This document shows positions 7,883-17,532 of a stretch of 64,000 nt of DNA, piece after piece. The stretch is from Nostoc sp. JL33 (lineage in GTDB: Bacteria; Cyanobacteriota; Cyanobacteriia; Cyanobacteriales; Nostocaceae), in the NCBI RefSeq assembly GCF_017114985.1, contig NZ_JABXKP010000064.1, positions 62,001-126,000 of the forward strand. The letters run 5' to 3'. The notes under the pieces are model-generated. The model ran no database searches, was not told where the DNA came from, and saw nothing but the letters and a program-made list of their open reading frames with translations. The first letter of the stretch is position 1. The number at the start of each line of letters is the position of its first letter. The translations under genes and the position numbers were made by a program.

Positions 7883-9256
7883 ATGTTTCGACTCAAACGT
7901 TATATATTATTTGTGTGCTTTTTTCTAGCATTATCTGTTTCAGTCATTCTAGGCAGTATGAATTCTGTTCACGCTATTGACAGCCGCAACCCAAACTTTC
8001 CCAAGCTAAATACTTTATATGGACAACCGCCGATAGTAATCGGTCATCGCGGTGGTGGAACTGGTTATCGCCCAGAACATACGGTGGGAGATTTTGGACG
8101 TGATCTGATTGGTTCTCACAACTTAGGAATTCAATTTGGTGCAGACTACATTGAACCGGATTTGGTAGTAACCAAAGATGGAGTCCTGATTGTTCGCCAC
8201 GAACCTCTATTGGCAACAGTGAAAACAGATAACAATGGCAAGATTGTTTACGATGATCATGGAAAACCTACTATCCAAGAAGCCACAACAAACGTTGCCG
8301 ATGTTTCCGAATTTGCTAAACGTCTAACAACCAAAGTCCTTGACGGGAATCGTGTTACAGGTTGGTTTGCAGAAGACTTTACTTTAGCTGAGATTAAGAA
8401 ACTGCGGGCAATCGAGCGCCTCCCCAATATTCGTCCTCAGAATACTCAGTATAATGGTGTGTTTCAAATCCCTACTTTTGACGAAGTTATCAACCTTGCC
8501 AAACGCAGCGAAGCAAAAACTGGTCGGAAAATTGGTATCTATCCCGAAACTAAGCACCCAACATATTTTGCGGAAGCTGGTAAATATTTAGATGGCACTC
8601 CTATCCATGTCAATACTTCACAACTTCTAATTGATCAGTTAGTTGCTAACGGCTACACTAATCGCGATCGCATTTTTATTCAATCGTTTGAAGTCTCTAA
8701 TCTGAAAGAATTAAAAAATAAGATCATGCCAGCTGCTGGAGTCGATATTCCTCTGATTCAGTTAATTGATAGCAGTGGCGCTCCTTATGACTTTATTTAC
8801 CACAAGCTTCCTCAAACCTACGCTGATTTGATCACTCCTAAAGGGTTGACTCTAGTTAAAACTTACGCAACAGGAATTGGCCCTGACAAACGGCTAATTG
8901 TGCCTGCCTCTGCACGATTGAATCAGCAAGGTCAACCAATTGATATTAATGGAGATGGACAGATTAGCGATGCTGATAAGTTCCTTAAACAGCCAACTTC
9001 CTTAGTTAGTGATGCTCATAATGCTGGCTTGCTAGTCCATCCTTACACCTTCCGCAGCGATTCATATTTTCTCTCTCCTGACTACCACGGGCAACCGCTT
9101 GATGAATATGAACAGTTCATTAAGTTAGGAATAGATGGCTATTTTACTGACTTTGCTAATTATGGATACGTTGCCAAGCAACAAGCGATATATCGTCCCG
9201 TGAGCCTCAAAGAATTAGAATATGGGAGCTTCCAAAAATCAACTAATCCACAGTAA
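7883..9256 (+). CDS. Glycerophosphodiester phosphodiesterase (GlpQ-like, exported)
   Basis: A 457-residue enzyme predicted to hydrolyse glycerophosphodiesters to glycerol-3-phosphate and an alcohol. A hydrophobic signal segment (residues 7-25, ending near VHA) points to export. The catalytic GDPD signature is intact: IGHRGGGTGYRPEHT, YIEPDLVVTKDGVLIVRHEP and IYPETKHPT supply the expected His, Glu and Asp residues. Toward the C-terminus DINGDGQISDADKF is an EF-hand/dockerin-like calcium loop, and YFTDFANYG closes the barrel. The ATG at 7883 lies just downstream of a GAGGTTTT stretch. A 24-bp palindrome follows the stop and may terminate the transcript. Confidence 0.88.
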   Translation: MFRLKRYILFVCFFLALSVSVILGSMNSVHAIDSRNPNFPKLNTLYGQPPIVIGHRGGGTGYRPEHTVGDFGRDLIGSHNLGIQFGADYIEPDLVVTKDGVLIVRHEPLLATVKTDNNGKIVYDDHGKPTIQEATTNVADVSEFAKRLTTKVLDGNRVTGWFAEDFTLAEIKKLRAIERLPNIRPQNTQYNGVFQIPTFDEVINLAKRSEAKTGRKIGIYPETKHPTYFAEAGKYLDGTPIHVNTSQLLIDQLVANGYTNRDRIFIQSFEVSNLKELKNKIMPAAGVDIPLIQLIDSSGAPYDFIYHKLPQTYADLITPKGLTLVKTYATGIGPDKRLIVPASARLNQQGQPIDINGDGQISDADKFLKQPTSLVSDAHNAGLLVHPYTFRSDSYFLSPDYHGQPLDEYEQFIKLGIDGYFTDFANYGYVAKQQAIYRPVSLKELEYGSFQKSTNPQ

Positions 9257-9290
9257 CGTTTAGTTTACACCCCAACTACGGTAAATTACT

Positions 9291-9314
9291 GAGTAAGAGC
9301 GATCGCTCTTACTC
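9291..9314. terminator. 24-bp perfect palindrome centred on a HIP1-like core
   Basis: GAGTAAGAGCGA is followed immediately by its exact reverse complement, centred on GCGATCGC, then by AAAAAG. It lies 35 bp after the GDPD stop codon. It could act as a transcription end for that gene, or be one of the dispersed palindromes common in this genome; the lack of a T-run on the plus strand weakens the terminator reading. Confidence 0.4.
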
Positions 9315-9544
9315 AAAAAGCATCTCAAATAACTACTAAGATCGAAAAACTGGTTAAGCCTGAAGAGGATTCGATAGGATTGTATATACTTGATGGCAAA
9401 GTATCAAATAGAAAACTTCGATCTCGCAGTTCGGTCAATGCTATTCCAGTCTCTCCAACTGTATGCCCCAGAATTTGGTTTAACATATTCCTAGCAAGGT
9501 GCAAAAGAATCAGAAATATCTGGTAGTTGAGGCGAGAAAAATAT

Positions 9545-9832
9545 ATGACAGACGCACAAATACAAGATATTCAGGCTCGTTTAGACAGCCTCACAATTGA
9601 GGTAAATTCACTCAAAGCACAGATTGGCGTTGTGGGCACGACACAATATGCAGTGGTGCAAATTCTTGATCGGCTAGAGCGAGTTGAAAACACACAAGCC
9701 CGACACAGCAATCAATTAGAGCGAGTTGAAAACACACAAGCCCGACACAGCAATCAATTAGATAATCTACAAGGCAATGTCGCTGAAATTCTTCGCATCC
9801 TGCGCGACCGCAATGAGGGTAGTGGAGTTTGA
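9545..9832 (+). CDS. Small coiled-coil protein with internal exact duplication
   Basis: A 95-residue hydrophilic protein of no recognised family. It is almost entirely predicted coiled coil (heptads such as IQARLDSLTIEVNSLKAQI). The ATG at 9545 is favoured, with GAGGCGAG upstream; a TTG at 9527 would add six residues. A 42-bp unit occurs twice without a mismatch (9677-9718 and 9719-9760), giving two copies of ERVENTQARHSNQL. It ends 3 bp before the stop of the convergent RND gene. Similar small coiled-coil proteins in cyanobacteria are uncharacterised. Confidence 0.6.
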   Translation: MTDAQIQDIQARLDSLTIEVNSLKAQIGVVGTTQYAVVQILDRLERVENTQARHSNQLERVENTQARHSNQLDNLQGNVAEILRILRDRNEGSGV

Positions 9833-9835
9833 CAA

Positions 9836-12800
9836 TCAGTATTCTCCGCGAACCTTGGGTTTTTTGAAGAAAAAGCGGGAAAACTTAAACTTAGGTTGGC
9901 CAAGGTTTTTCCGCAATGCCTCCATGTAAATGAAAAACACTGGAGTCAGATAGAGAGTCAATATCTGAGAAAATAACAATCCACCAACGATCGCAATCCC
10001 CAAAGGACGACGCGCTTCTGAACCTACCCCCGTCCCCAAAGCAATGGGCAATGTCCCAATTAAAGCTGCCATCGTCGTCATCATAATCGGGCGGAAGCGA
10101 GTTAAGCAAGCGGCATAGATGGCATCAAAGGAATTTTTCCCTTCCTTTCGCTGCGCTTCAATCGCAAAGTCCACCAGCATAATCCCGTTTTTCTTGACAA
10201 TGCCCACTAGCAGAATGATGCCGATAAAAGAGTAAAGATTTAAATCAACCTGGAAAATCAGCAGTGTGAGTAATGCGCCAAAACCCGCCGAAGGTAAACC
10301 GGAAAGAATGGTGATCGGGTGAATGAAATCCTCATAAAGGATACCGAGAATCAGATAGATTACTACAATAGACACCAACAACAGCGCACCTAAATCGTTG
10401 AAGGACTGTTGAAAGGTCTGGGCTGAACCCTGAAAACTGGGGGTAATTGTTGAAGGTAGCAACTCACTGGCTGCTTGCTTGATCGCATCTGTAGCCTGAC
10501 TTAGAGACGTTCCTGGTAGGGTGTCAAAAGAGATAGTCGCAGAGGGAAGTTGAGCAACGTGAGTAACGGTGAGAGGGCCGACATTCTGGGAGATATTAGC
10601 GATCGCACTCAAAGGAACCAGTTTTCCAGTACTCGATTGCACATATAGTAGCGATAGGGCGCTGGGATCTCGCTGAAACTCTGGTTTCACTTCTAAGATT
10701 ACATAAAATTGGTCATTTGGAGTATATATAGTAGAAACCTGGCTGGAACCATAAGCAGCGCTGAGAGTTTGTTCAACTTGTTGGGCGGTAATCCCCAGAG
10801 TTGCGGCTTTGTTGTGGTCAAATTGGACTTGGATTTGGGGAGTGCTGAGTTGTAAATCGCTGTCAACGTTCTGAAGTCCTGGTAGGGTTTTGACTTTATC
10901 CACAAGTTTAGGAACGTATTGGCGCAGGTCTTGCAAATTCAAACTCTGCAACGTAAATTGATAAGTAGAATTAGTTTGTTGCCCACCAATGGGAATAGCT
11001 GGCGGAGAGCGGAGGAATGTCTTAATCCCAGTTGTACGTCTCAACTTGGGGGTTAGCTCTTGAATGATTTGGTCAGCACTGAGTTGACGTTGAGAACGTG
11101 GTTTTAGGCGAATGGTAATTCGCCCGCCGTTGACTGAACCGTTCGGGCCACTTGCACCCACAATCGAGTTAACTGCTTCAATGTTGGGGTCTTTACGAAT
11201 GATATCAACAACCGTTTGCTGGTGACGCCGCATATCATCAAAAGAAATATCTTGCGCGGCTTTCGTGTTCGCCATTAATTGTCCGGTGTCTTCCGTAGGA
11301 ATAAATCCTTTGGGAACGATGACGAACAGATAGACGGTCATTAGCAGCAGAATTCCAGAACCAATCAGCGTCATCAGGCGGTATTTTAAAACAGGCTTGA
11401 GCGTCCAATCATATCCCCGTAGTAGGAAATCAAATCCCCCTTCTAAGACTCGATAAAGCCGATTTGGTCTTTGCTGATGGGATGAACTTAAGAAACGACT
11501 GCACAACATGGGGGTGAGACTGAGGGAAACAAAACCCGAAACCAAAATTGCCACTGCGATCGTTACGGCAAATTCATGAAATAATTTACCGATTATTCCA
11601 CTCATAAACATGATTGGGATGAACACCGCCACTAGGGAAAGGGTCATTGACAAAATGGTGAAACTGATTTCCTTTGATCCCTTCAATGCTGCGTCTAGGG
11701 GAGATTCGCCCATTTCCCGATAACGGACGACATTTTCCAACACCACGATCGCATCATCCACGACAAAGCCCACGGAGAGGGTCAACGCCATGAGTGAGAT
11801 GTTGTCTAGGGAAAAGCCCGACAAATACATCACGGCAAAAGTGCCAATGATCGCTACAGGTAGCGCCAAACTGGGAATCAGCGTCGCAGTGACATCACGC
11901 AAGAATAAGAAAATCACCAAGATAACTAGACAAACCGAGAGAACCAAGGTAAACTTTACATCGTTGACAGAGGCTCGGATGGTTTGGGAGCGATCGTACA
12001 TAATCCCCATCTCAATCGATTTGGGAACTTGTTCGCGGAGCGTAGGTAAAAGTTTCTGGATGGCATCAACAATATTTACAGTGTTAGCACCCGGTTGCGG
12101 CTGCACGGCGAGAACAACGGAATGGCGGTTTGTTACCTTGCGATCGCTATACAAATTCGAGACTTTGACGTTTTGCTCACTGTCAATCACCTGCCCCAAA
12201 TCCTGAAGTCTTACAGGCGCACCATTCTTATAAGTTACAATCAGCTGGCGATAGCCGGCAGCATCGGTGAGTTGACCGTTCGCCTGAATCGTATAGCTTT
12301 TGTAAGTGCCAGAGAGACTGCCGGTTGGTAAGTTGACATTTCCCTGTTGAATTGCAGTTTTCACCTGAGTTAGACCAATTCCCCGCGATGCCAACTCTCG
12401 CGGGTCAAGCTGAACGCGGACTGCATATTGCTGTTGACCAAAGACCTGTACCTGAGCAACACCATCAATCATCGAGATTGGTTGACCAACTGTTACCTCT
12501 GCATATTCATCTACTGTCGAGATTTGCTGTGTCTCAGAATACATATAGAGGAAGAGAATCGGCGAGACAGACGGGTTGACTTTGCGATAGGTGGGCGGGT
12601 GAGGCATTCCGGCGGGCAGTTGTCCGGCGGCGGCTGAAATGGCTGCCTGTACATCTTTGGCGGCATCTTCCACTCTGCGGCTAAAGTCAAATTGTAGAGA
12701 GATATTGGTGCTGCCAGTTGAACTGGTGGAATTAAATGAATTGAGTCCGGCAATTTCGGTAAACTGTCTTTCTAGGGGTGCGGCGACCGAAGATGCCATT

Positions 12801-12973
12801 GTTTCGGGTGTGGCACCTGGGAGACTAGCAGAGACAGATATAAAAGGATATTCAACGTTAGGTAGCGCACTGATGGGTAATAATACATAACTCATCAGAC
12901 CGAAGATCAGGATACCGATCATTACCAAGGTGGTCATGACTGGACGACGAATGAAGATTTCTGAAAGGTTCAT
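9836..12973 (-). CDS. RND efflux pump subunit (AcrB/MdtC type), copy 1
   Basis: A 1045-residue inner-membrane proton-driven exporter of the HAE1/AcrB family, full length for the family. It begins MNLSEIFIRRPVMTTL, the usual first helix. The proton-relay pair is in VGFVVDDAIVVLENV (D406, D407) and the partner lysines in GIVKKNGIMLVDF. The periplasmic porter and docking regions are intact. It is the last gene of a leftward series (membrane-fusion protein, RND copy 2, SUKH-HEAT protein, this gene) and has no fusion protein of its own. By analogy with MdtB/MdtC it may form mixed trimers with the other RND subunit. Substrate unknown. Confidence 0.92.
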   Translation of the reverse strand: MNLSEIFIRRPVMTTLVMIGILIFGLMSYVLLPISALPNVEYPFISVSASLPGATPETMASSVAAPLERQFTEIAGLNSFNSTSSTGSTNISLQFDFSRRVEDAAKDVQAAISAAAGQLPAGMPHPPTYRKVNPSVSPILFLYMYSETQQISTVDEYAEVTVGQPISMIDGVAQVQVFGQQQYAVRVQLDPRELASRGIGLTQVKTAIQQGNVNLPTGSLSGTYKSYTIQANGQLTDAAGYRQLIVTYKNGAPVRLQDLGQVIDSEQNVKVSNLYSDRKVTNRHSVVLAVQPQPGANTVNIVDAIQKLLPTLREQVPKSIEMGIMYDRSQTIRASVNDVKFTLVLSVCLVILVIFLFLRDVTATLIPSLALPVAIIGTFAVMYLSGFSLDNISLMALTLSVGFVVDDAIVVLENVVRYREMGESPLDAALKGSKEISFTILSMTLSLVAVFIPIMFMSGIIGKLFHEFAVTIAVAILVSGFVSLSLTPMLCSRFLSSSHQQRPNRLYRVLEGGFDFLLRGYDWTLKPVLKYRLMTLIGSGILLLMTVYLFVIVPKGFIPTEDTGQLMANTKAAQDISFDDMRRHQQTVVDIIRKDPNIEAVNSIVGASGPNGSVNGGRITIRLKPRSQRQLSADQIIQELTPKLRRTTGIKTFLRSPPAIPIGGQQTNSTYQFTLQSLNLQDLRQYVPKLVDKVKTLPGLQNVDSDLQLSTPQIQVQFDHNKAATLGITAQQVEQTLSAAYGSSQVSTIYTPNDQFYVILEVKPEFQRDPSALSLLYVQSSTGKLVPLSAIANISQNVGPLTVTHVAQLPSATISFDTLPGTSLSQATDAIKQAASELLPSTITPSFQGSAQTFQQSFNDLGALLLVSIVVIYLILGILYEDFIHPITILSGLPSAGFGALLTLLIFQVDLNLYSFIGIILLVGIVKKNGIMLVDFAIEAQRKEGKNSFDAIYAACLTRFRPIMMTTMAALIGTLPIALGTGVGSEARRPLGIAIVGGLLFSQILTLYLTPVFFIYMEALRKNLGQPKFKFSRFFFKKPKVRGEY

Positions 12974-12989
12974 GGGTTTTGTTATCCCA

Positions 12990-13130
12990 GAAATGTGGTG
13001 GGGTTAAGGCTTAACTCTTTGTCAAATTCAATTTTTTTAAACGTAGACGCGGAGCGCCTTGCCGCAGGCTACCGCAGAGGCGCAGAGGGCGCAAAGGAAG
13101 AGGAGGAAGAAATGTTTAGCTGAACTGTAT
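12990..13130. repeat. Dispersed GC-rich repeat between RND copy 1 and the SUKH-HEAT gene
   Basis: ACGTAGACGCGGAGCG...CTTGCCGCAGGCTACCGC near 13040-13075 is the same repeat seen at 47171 and, inverted, near 4652-4687. It is followed by a purine-rich run. No gene is present in this spacer. Confidence 0.5.
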
Positions 13131-13188
13131 TGAGATAGAATGTCAACGTGAGTTTGATAAATGTGTGATAGATGCAACCGCTCTATCT

Positions 13189-14163
13189 CTAATTTTTAAA
13201 CATATCTAACGCCTCCTTAACTGCTTCTTGAACAACTGGATCTGGATCTTGTAAAAGCTGGGATACAAACTCCACAGCCTCAAATGCTTTAATTTTTCCT
13301 AAAGCAAACGCCGCCCGACTCCGAACCCATTTGCTAGGGTGTTTAAGTCCTTGAATTAATGCATCGACTGCTCGAAGTTCTTCGAGTACTAGTACTACAG
13401 AAAAGCCGGAATCATATTTTTCGTCTTGCAGCAGATTAAGAAGAGTATTAACTACTTTAGTTTTCAGGCTATTTTGTGGGATTTCTATTTGATAGGTATT
13501 GCTCATATATAAATCGTTATGAAGTAGTTGTACGGTTTGCCAAGAGGAATCTTCAGGAAATATTTTCAGAAATCTTTCGAGAGCTAAGTCTGTAATTCCT
13601 GAGTTGTATTTTCGATATGCAGCAGCATACTTTTTTTCATCTTTCTCTATGTAACCTTTAGGATCGATGAACAATCCCCCAGTCTCGTAAGATTCTGCCA
13701 GAGTCAACATCATAGCTGTTAAATTGGTGTATCGCAGTGAAATTTCAGCAATTTCAGAGATATAAATTACAGGAGAAGTTGTTTGTTCATCATCCGTTGC
13801 AACAACTGCTAAAAACTCGATATCCGACATGCAGATTGGGAAGACAGGTTTACCTGCATACTTATACATCAGGGCTATTTCTTCATGTTCTTCTGCCCAA
13901 GTTTGAGCCTCTTTCGCTGCTGACTCTAAACTTAGAAGAAACATATAATAAAATATCCAATCATCTGCACAATCATATTTGGGATATCCATTTGACCATT
14001 CATAAATTTCCCGAACTTCTTTGGATACTTTAAAAGATAGAGTACTCAACACACTATCTATTTCCAATAGACTTAAACCTGATGCCAATGATGCAATCTT
14101 TACTGGATGATTTTCTTGAAACCAGTAATTAATTCGGTCTAATGCATCTTTAATATCTGACAT
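13189..14163 (-). CDS. SMI1/KNR4 (SUKH)-like protein with C-terminal HEAT repeats
   Basis: A 324-residue soluble protein. The first 180 residues look like a SUKH domain: LPxEV-like FKVSKEVREIYEWSNGYP, then LLSLESAAKEA and FPICMSDIEFLAVV. The last 90 residues contain HEAT-type helical repeats (AVDALIQGLKHPSKWVRSRAAFALG, FVSQLLQDPDPVVQEAVKEAL). SUKH proteins are often immunity proteins against polymorphic or contact-dependent toxins, and also occur as general binding modules; no toxin is visible nearby. It lies between the two RND pump genes on the same strand, with repeat-bearing spacers of 215-246 bp on both sides, suggesting insertion into an older pump operon. Function unknown. Confidence 0.7.
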   Translation of the reverse strand: MSDIKDALDRINYWFQENHPVKIASLASGLSLLEIDSVLSTLSFKVSKEVREIYEWSNGYPKYDCADDWIFYYMFLLSLESAAKEAQTWAEEHEEIALMYKYAGKPVFPICMSDIEFLAVVATDDEQTTSPVIYISEIAEISLRYTNLTAMMLTLAESYETGGLFIDPKGYIEKDEKKYAAAYRKYNSGITDLALERFLKIFPEDSSWQTVQLLHNDLYMSNTYQIEIPQNSLKTKVVNTLLNLLQDEKYDSGFSVVLVLEELRAVDALIQGLKHPSKWVRSRAAFALGKIKAFEAVEFVSQLLQDPDPVVQEAVKEALDMFKN

Positions 14164-14409
14164 AAGTGTTTAATTCGTAATTCGTAATTGAGAAAATCAG
14201 AATTAGGGTGTGTTATGCCGTAGGCTAACGCACCTTGAATTATTGACGGTGCGTTAGCTGAAAGCGTAACTACATTTAAATCTCTTAACTCTCTGTGTCC
14301 TCTGCGCCTCTGCGGTTCGTTTAAAAAATAATTAATTTTTACAACTCATTTAGGATTGCGATAGATTCTCTAACTCAGTCAGTTACAAACTGCTATTGCT
14401 TCTTGAACA

Positions 14410-17400
14410 TCACGATCGCCCGCCTGAAAATGAAAATACCCGCCGAAACTTAACTTGACTGAGCTTTTTCCGCCATGATTCCATATATATAAAAAACACA
14501 GGAGTTAAATACAGAGTCAATATCTGAGAAAACACCAGTCCGCCCACAACTGCAATCCCTAGAGGACGGCGGGATTCTGAACCAGCCCCAAATCCGATCG
14601 CAATCGGTAAGGTTCCCATTAATGCTGCCATCGTCGTCATCATAATCGGGCGGAAACGCACCAAGCAGGCTTGATAAATCGCCTCAGAGGGCTTTTTACC
14701 TTCATTTCGCTGGGCTTCAATGGCAAAGTCCACCATCATAATCCCGTTTTTCTTCACAATGCCCACCAAAAGAATTATCCCAATGAAGGAGTAAACATTC
14801 AGTTCGACATGGAATATGATCAGCGTTAACAATGCGCCAAAACCTGCTGAAGGCAAACCGGAAAGAATTGTAATCGGGTGAATGAAATCCTCATAAAGAA
14901 CACCCAGGATCAGATAAATTACTAGGACTGCGATCGCTAACAATAAACCCAAACTCGGCAGTGAACTTTGAAATACCTGACTTGCACCCTGAAAGTTCGT
15001 GCTAATACTCGCAGGAATCACCTGATTAATCAATTTTTCAATCTCTTCATTGGCATTTCCCAAGGACACACCGGGAGCGAGGTTAAAGGAAATCGTGGCG
15101 GCGTTCATCCGACCGTTATGATTAACCATTAACGGGCTGACTCCCTGAGATAGTTTGGCGAATGTCTTCAGAGGAACTGCCACTCCTGTGCTGGAGTTAA
15201 TGTATAATGTCAACAAAGCATTGATATCCTCCTGATATTGGGGTGCTAATTCCAGAATCACTTGATATTCATTGGTCGCTGCATAGATGGTTGACACTTG
15301 GTAGGAACCGTAGGCACTTCTCAGGGTATTTTCGATTTGCTCGGCGGTGATCCCATAAGTTGAGGCTTTATCGCGGTCAATATCAATTTGAATCTGGGAA
15401 GCAAACTGTAAATTGCTGTTCACATCTTGAAGTTCTGTCAAGGTCTTCATCTTCAGAACAAGTTGCGGAACATATTCCTGCAAGGGTTTGACATCAGAAC
15501 TCTGAAGTGCTAGTTGATAAAGTCCTGTACTTTGTTGAGCGCCAATCGGTATGGCTGGGGGATTTTGTAAGAATACTTGGATGCCTGGAACAGTGGCGAG
15601 TTTGGTTCGCAAATTTTGCACGATTTCGTCGGCACTAAGTTGGCGCTGCGATCGCGGTTTTAAGCGAATAAACAAACTACCAGAATTCGCTGCAACTGCT
15701 GCCCCACCGCCACTTCCACTGGCTCCCGCCCCGATATTGGAGTTGACTGCATCCACGTTTGGATCTTGGCGGATCAGGTTAGCAACTGTCTGCTGATGCT
15801 GGACAAGATTATCAAAGGATGCATCCTGGGCTGCTTGGGTAATGCCTGTAATTTGTCCGGTATCTTCGCTAGGAATAAAGCCTTTGGGAACGATCACCAA
15901 CAGCCCAACTGTCACCACCAATAGAAAGCCAGATAAAATCATCGTGGTGCGGTGATATTTTAAGACTTTTTTGAGACTCCAATCGTACAAACTGAGGAAG
16001 CGATCGAAGACATATTCGGAAGCTTGATATAACCGACTTTGATGGGCATGATCCACAGGACGCAGAAAACGACTGCACAACATCGGAGTCAGACTCAAAG
16101 ACACAAAACCAGATACAAGAATTGCCACTGCGATCGTTACAGCAAATTCATGAAATAATCGTCCCAGCACTCCACTCATGAACAACATCGGGATGAAGAC
16201 TGCAACTAAGGAAAGGGTCATTGATAGAATTGTGAAACCAATTTCTCTCGACCCATTCAACGCCGCTTCTAATGGACGTTCCCCCATTTCCATGTGACGG
16301 ACGATATTTTCCAGCATGACGATCGCATCATCCACGACGAAGCCCACGGAAAGGGTCAACGCCATCAGCGACAGGTTATCTAGTGAGTAATGCAGCAAAT
16401 ACATTACAGCAAAGGTACCAATCAGCGAAACGGGTAACGCCAAACTGGGAATTACCGTCGCCGAGAGGTTCCGCAAAAAGAGGAAGATTACTAAGATTAC
16501 TAGAGCGATCGTCAGAATCAACGTAAATCTGACATCATCTACGGAGTCTCGAATCGACTGAGACGCATCATAGAGAATCCCAATTTCCACGGATGCCGGA
16601 ATCTGCTCTCGCAAATTCGGAAGCAATTTCTTAATCGTGTCTACGACTTGCACCGTATTGGTTCCGGGCTGTCTTTGAATCGTGAGAATAATCGCGCGAG
16701 TGTTGTTGTACCAGCTTGCTAACTTGTCATTTTCTACACTGTCAATGATCCGCCCCAGTTGATTGAGATAGATGGGCATTCCATCTTTGTAAGACACAAT
16801 CAATTGGCGATAAGCAGCCGCATCCTGGAGTTGCCCGTTAGTTTGGACTGTAAAATTCTTGTGATTTCCCGAAAGACTGCCGGTAGGTAAATCGACGTTA
16901 CCTTGTTGAATCGCCGTCGCCACCTGATCTAGCCCAATTTGCCGTGTTGCCAATTGCTGCGGATCGAGTTGAATTCGAGCCGCATACTTTTGGGAACCAT
17001 AGACAGCTACCTGTGCCACCCCATTGATTGTAGATAGCTTTTGCGCCAGATAAGTCTCAGCATAATTGTCTACCTGGGAAAGCGGCAGAGTCGGAGAGTC
17101 TAAGTAAAGGTAGAGAATCGGTTGATCGGCGGGGTTAACCTTGCTGTAAGTGGGAGGGTTGGGTAAATCGGTTGCAATTTGCCCCGATGCTCCCGATATC
17201 GCGGCTTGCACATCTTGCGCCGCGTCATCAATATTCCGACTCAGGTTAAATTGCAGGGTAATTTGAGTCTGTCCCAAGGTGCTAGTTGAGTTGAGCGAAT
17301 CGAGTCCAGCAATGCTGGAAAATTGCTTCTCTAAGGGACGGGCAACCGATGCTGCCATCGTTTCCGGGCTGGCTCCTGGTCGGGAGGCACTTACCTGAAT

Positions 17401-17532
17401 TGTGGGATAATCCACACTTGGTAAATCGCTGATTGGCAGCAAACGATAACTCATGAAACCGAAGATCAAAATCGCCGCCATTACCAGAGTCGTCATGATC
17501 GGGCGGCGGATAAATGGCTCTGAAAGGTTCAT
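14410..17532 (-). CDS. RND efflux pump subunit (AcrB/MdtB type), copy 2
   Basis: A 1040-residue inner-membrane exporter closely related to copy 1, with the same start (MNLSEPFIRRPIMTTL), relay motif VGFVVDDAIVMLENI and VGIVKKNGIMMVDF. The early segment DLPSVDYPTIQVSASRPGASPETM resembles MdtB/MdtC. A Gly/Ala-rich loop (GAGASGSGGGAAVAANSG) interrupts the porter domain and is absent from copy 1. Its ATG overlaps the TGA of the membrane-fusion protein gene by 4 bp, showing translational coupling, so this is the principal partner of that protein. The outer-membrane channel is not encoded nearby. Confidence 0.93.
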   Translation of the reverse strand: MNLSEPFIRRPIMTTLVMAAILIFGFMSYRLLPISDLPSVDYPTIQVSASRPGASPETMAASVARPLEKQFSSIAGLDSLNSTSTLGQTQITLQFNLSRNIDDAAQDVQAAISGASGQIATDLPNPPTYSKVNPADQPILYLYLDSPTLPLSQVDNYAETYLAQKLSTINGVAQVAVYGSQKYAARIQLDPQQLATRQIGLDQVATAIQQGNVDLPTGSLSGNHKNFTVQTNGQLQDAAAYRQLIVSYKDGMPIYLNQLGRIIDSVENDKLASWYNNTRAIILTIQRQPGTNTVQVVDTIKKLLPNLREQIPASVEIGILYDASQSIRDSVDDVRFTLILTIALVILVIFLFLRNLSATVIPSLALPVSLIGTFAVMYLLHYSLDNLSLMALTLSVGFVVDDAIVMLENIVRHMEMGERPLEAALNGSREIGFTILSMTLSLVAVFIPMLFMSGVLGRLFHEFAVTIAVAILVSGFVSLSLTPMLCSRFLRPVDHAHQSRLYQASEYVFDRFLSLYDWSLKKVLKYHRTTMILSGFLLVVTVGLLVIVPKGFIPSEDTGQITGITQAAQDASFDNLVQHQQTVANLIRQDPNVDAVNSNIGAGASGSGGGAAVAANSGSLFIRLKPRSQRQLSADEIVQNLRTKLATVPGIQVFLQNPPAIPIGAQQSTGLYQLALQSSDVKPLQEYVPQLVLKMKTLTELQDVNSNLQFASQIQIDIDRDKASTYGITAEQIENTLRSAYGSYQVSTIYAATNEYQVILELAPQYQEDINALLTLYINSSTGVAVPLKTFAKLSQGVSPLMVNHNGRMNAATISFNLAPGVSLGNANEEIEKLINQVIPASISTNFQGASQVFQSSLPSLGLLLAIAVLVIYLILGVLYEDFIHPITILSGLPSAGFGALLTLIIFHVELNVYSFIGIILLVGIVKKNGIMMVDFAIEAQRNEGKKPSEAIYQACLVRFRPIMMTTMAALMGTLPIAIGFGAGSESRRPLGIAVVGGLVFSQILTLYLTPVFFIYMESWRKKLSQVKFRRVFSFSGGRS

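Noticed and set aside
15551..15796. Plus-strand frames inside the RND genes
   Set aside because: Antisense shadows of strongly conserved RND coding sequence.
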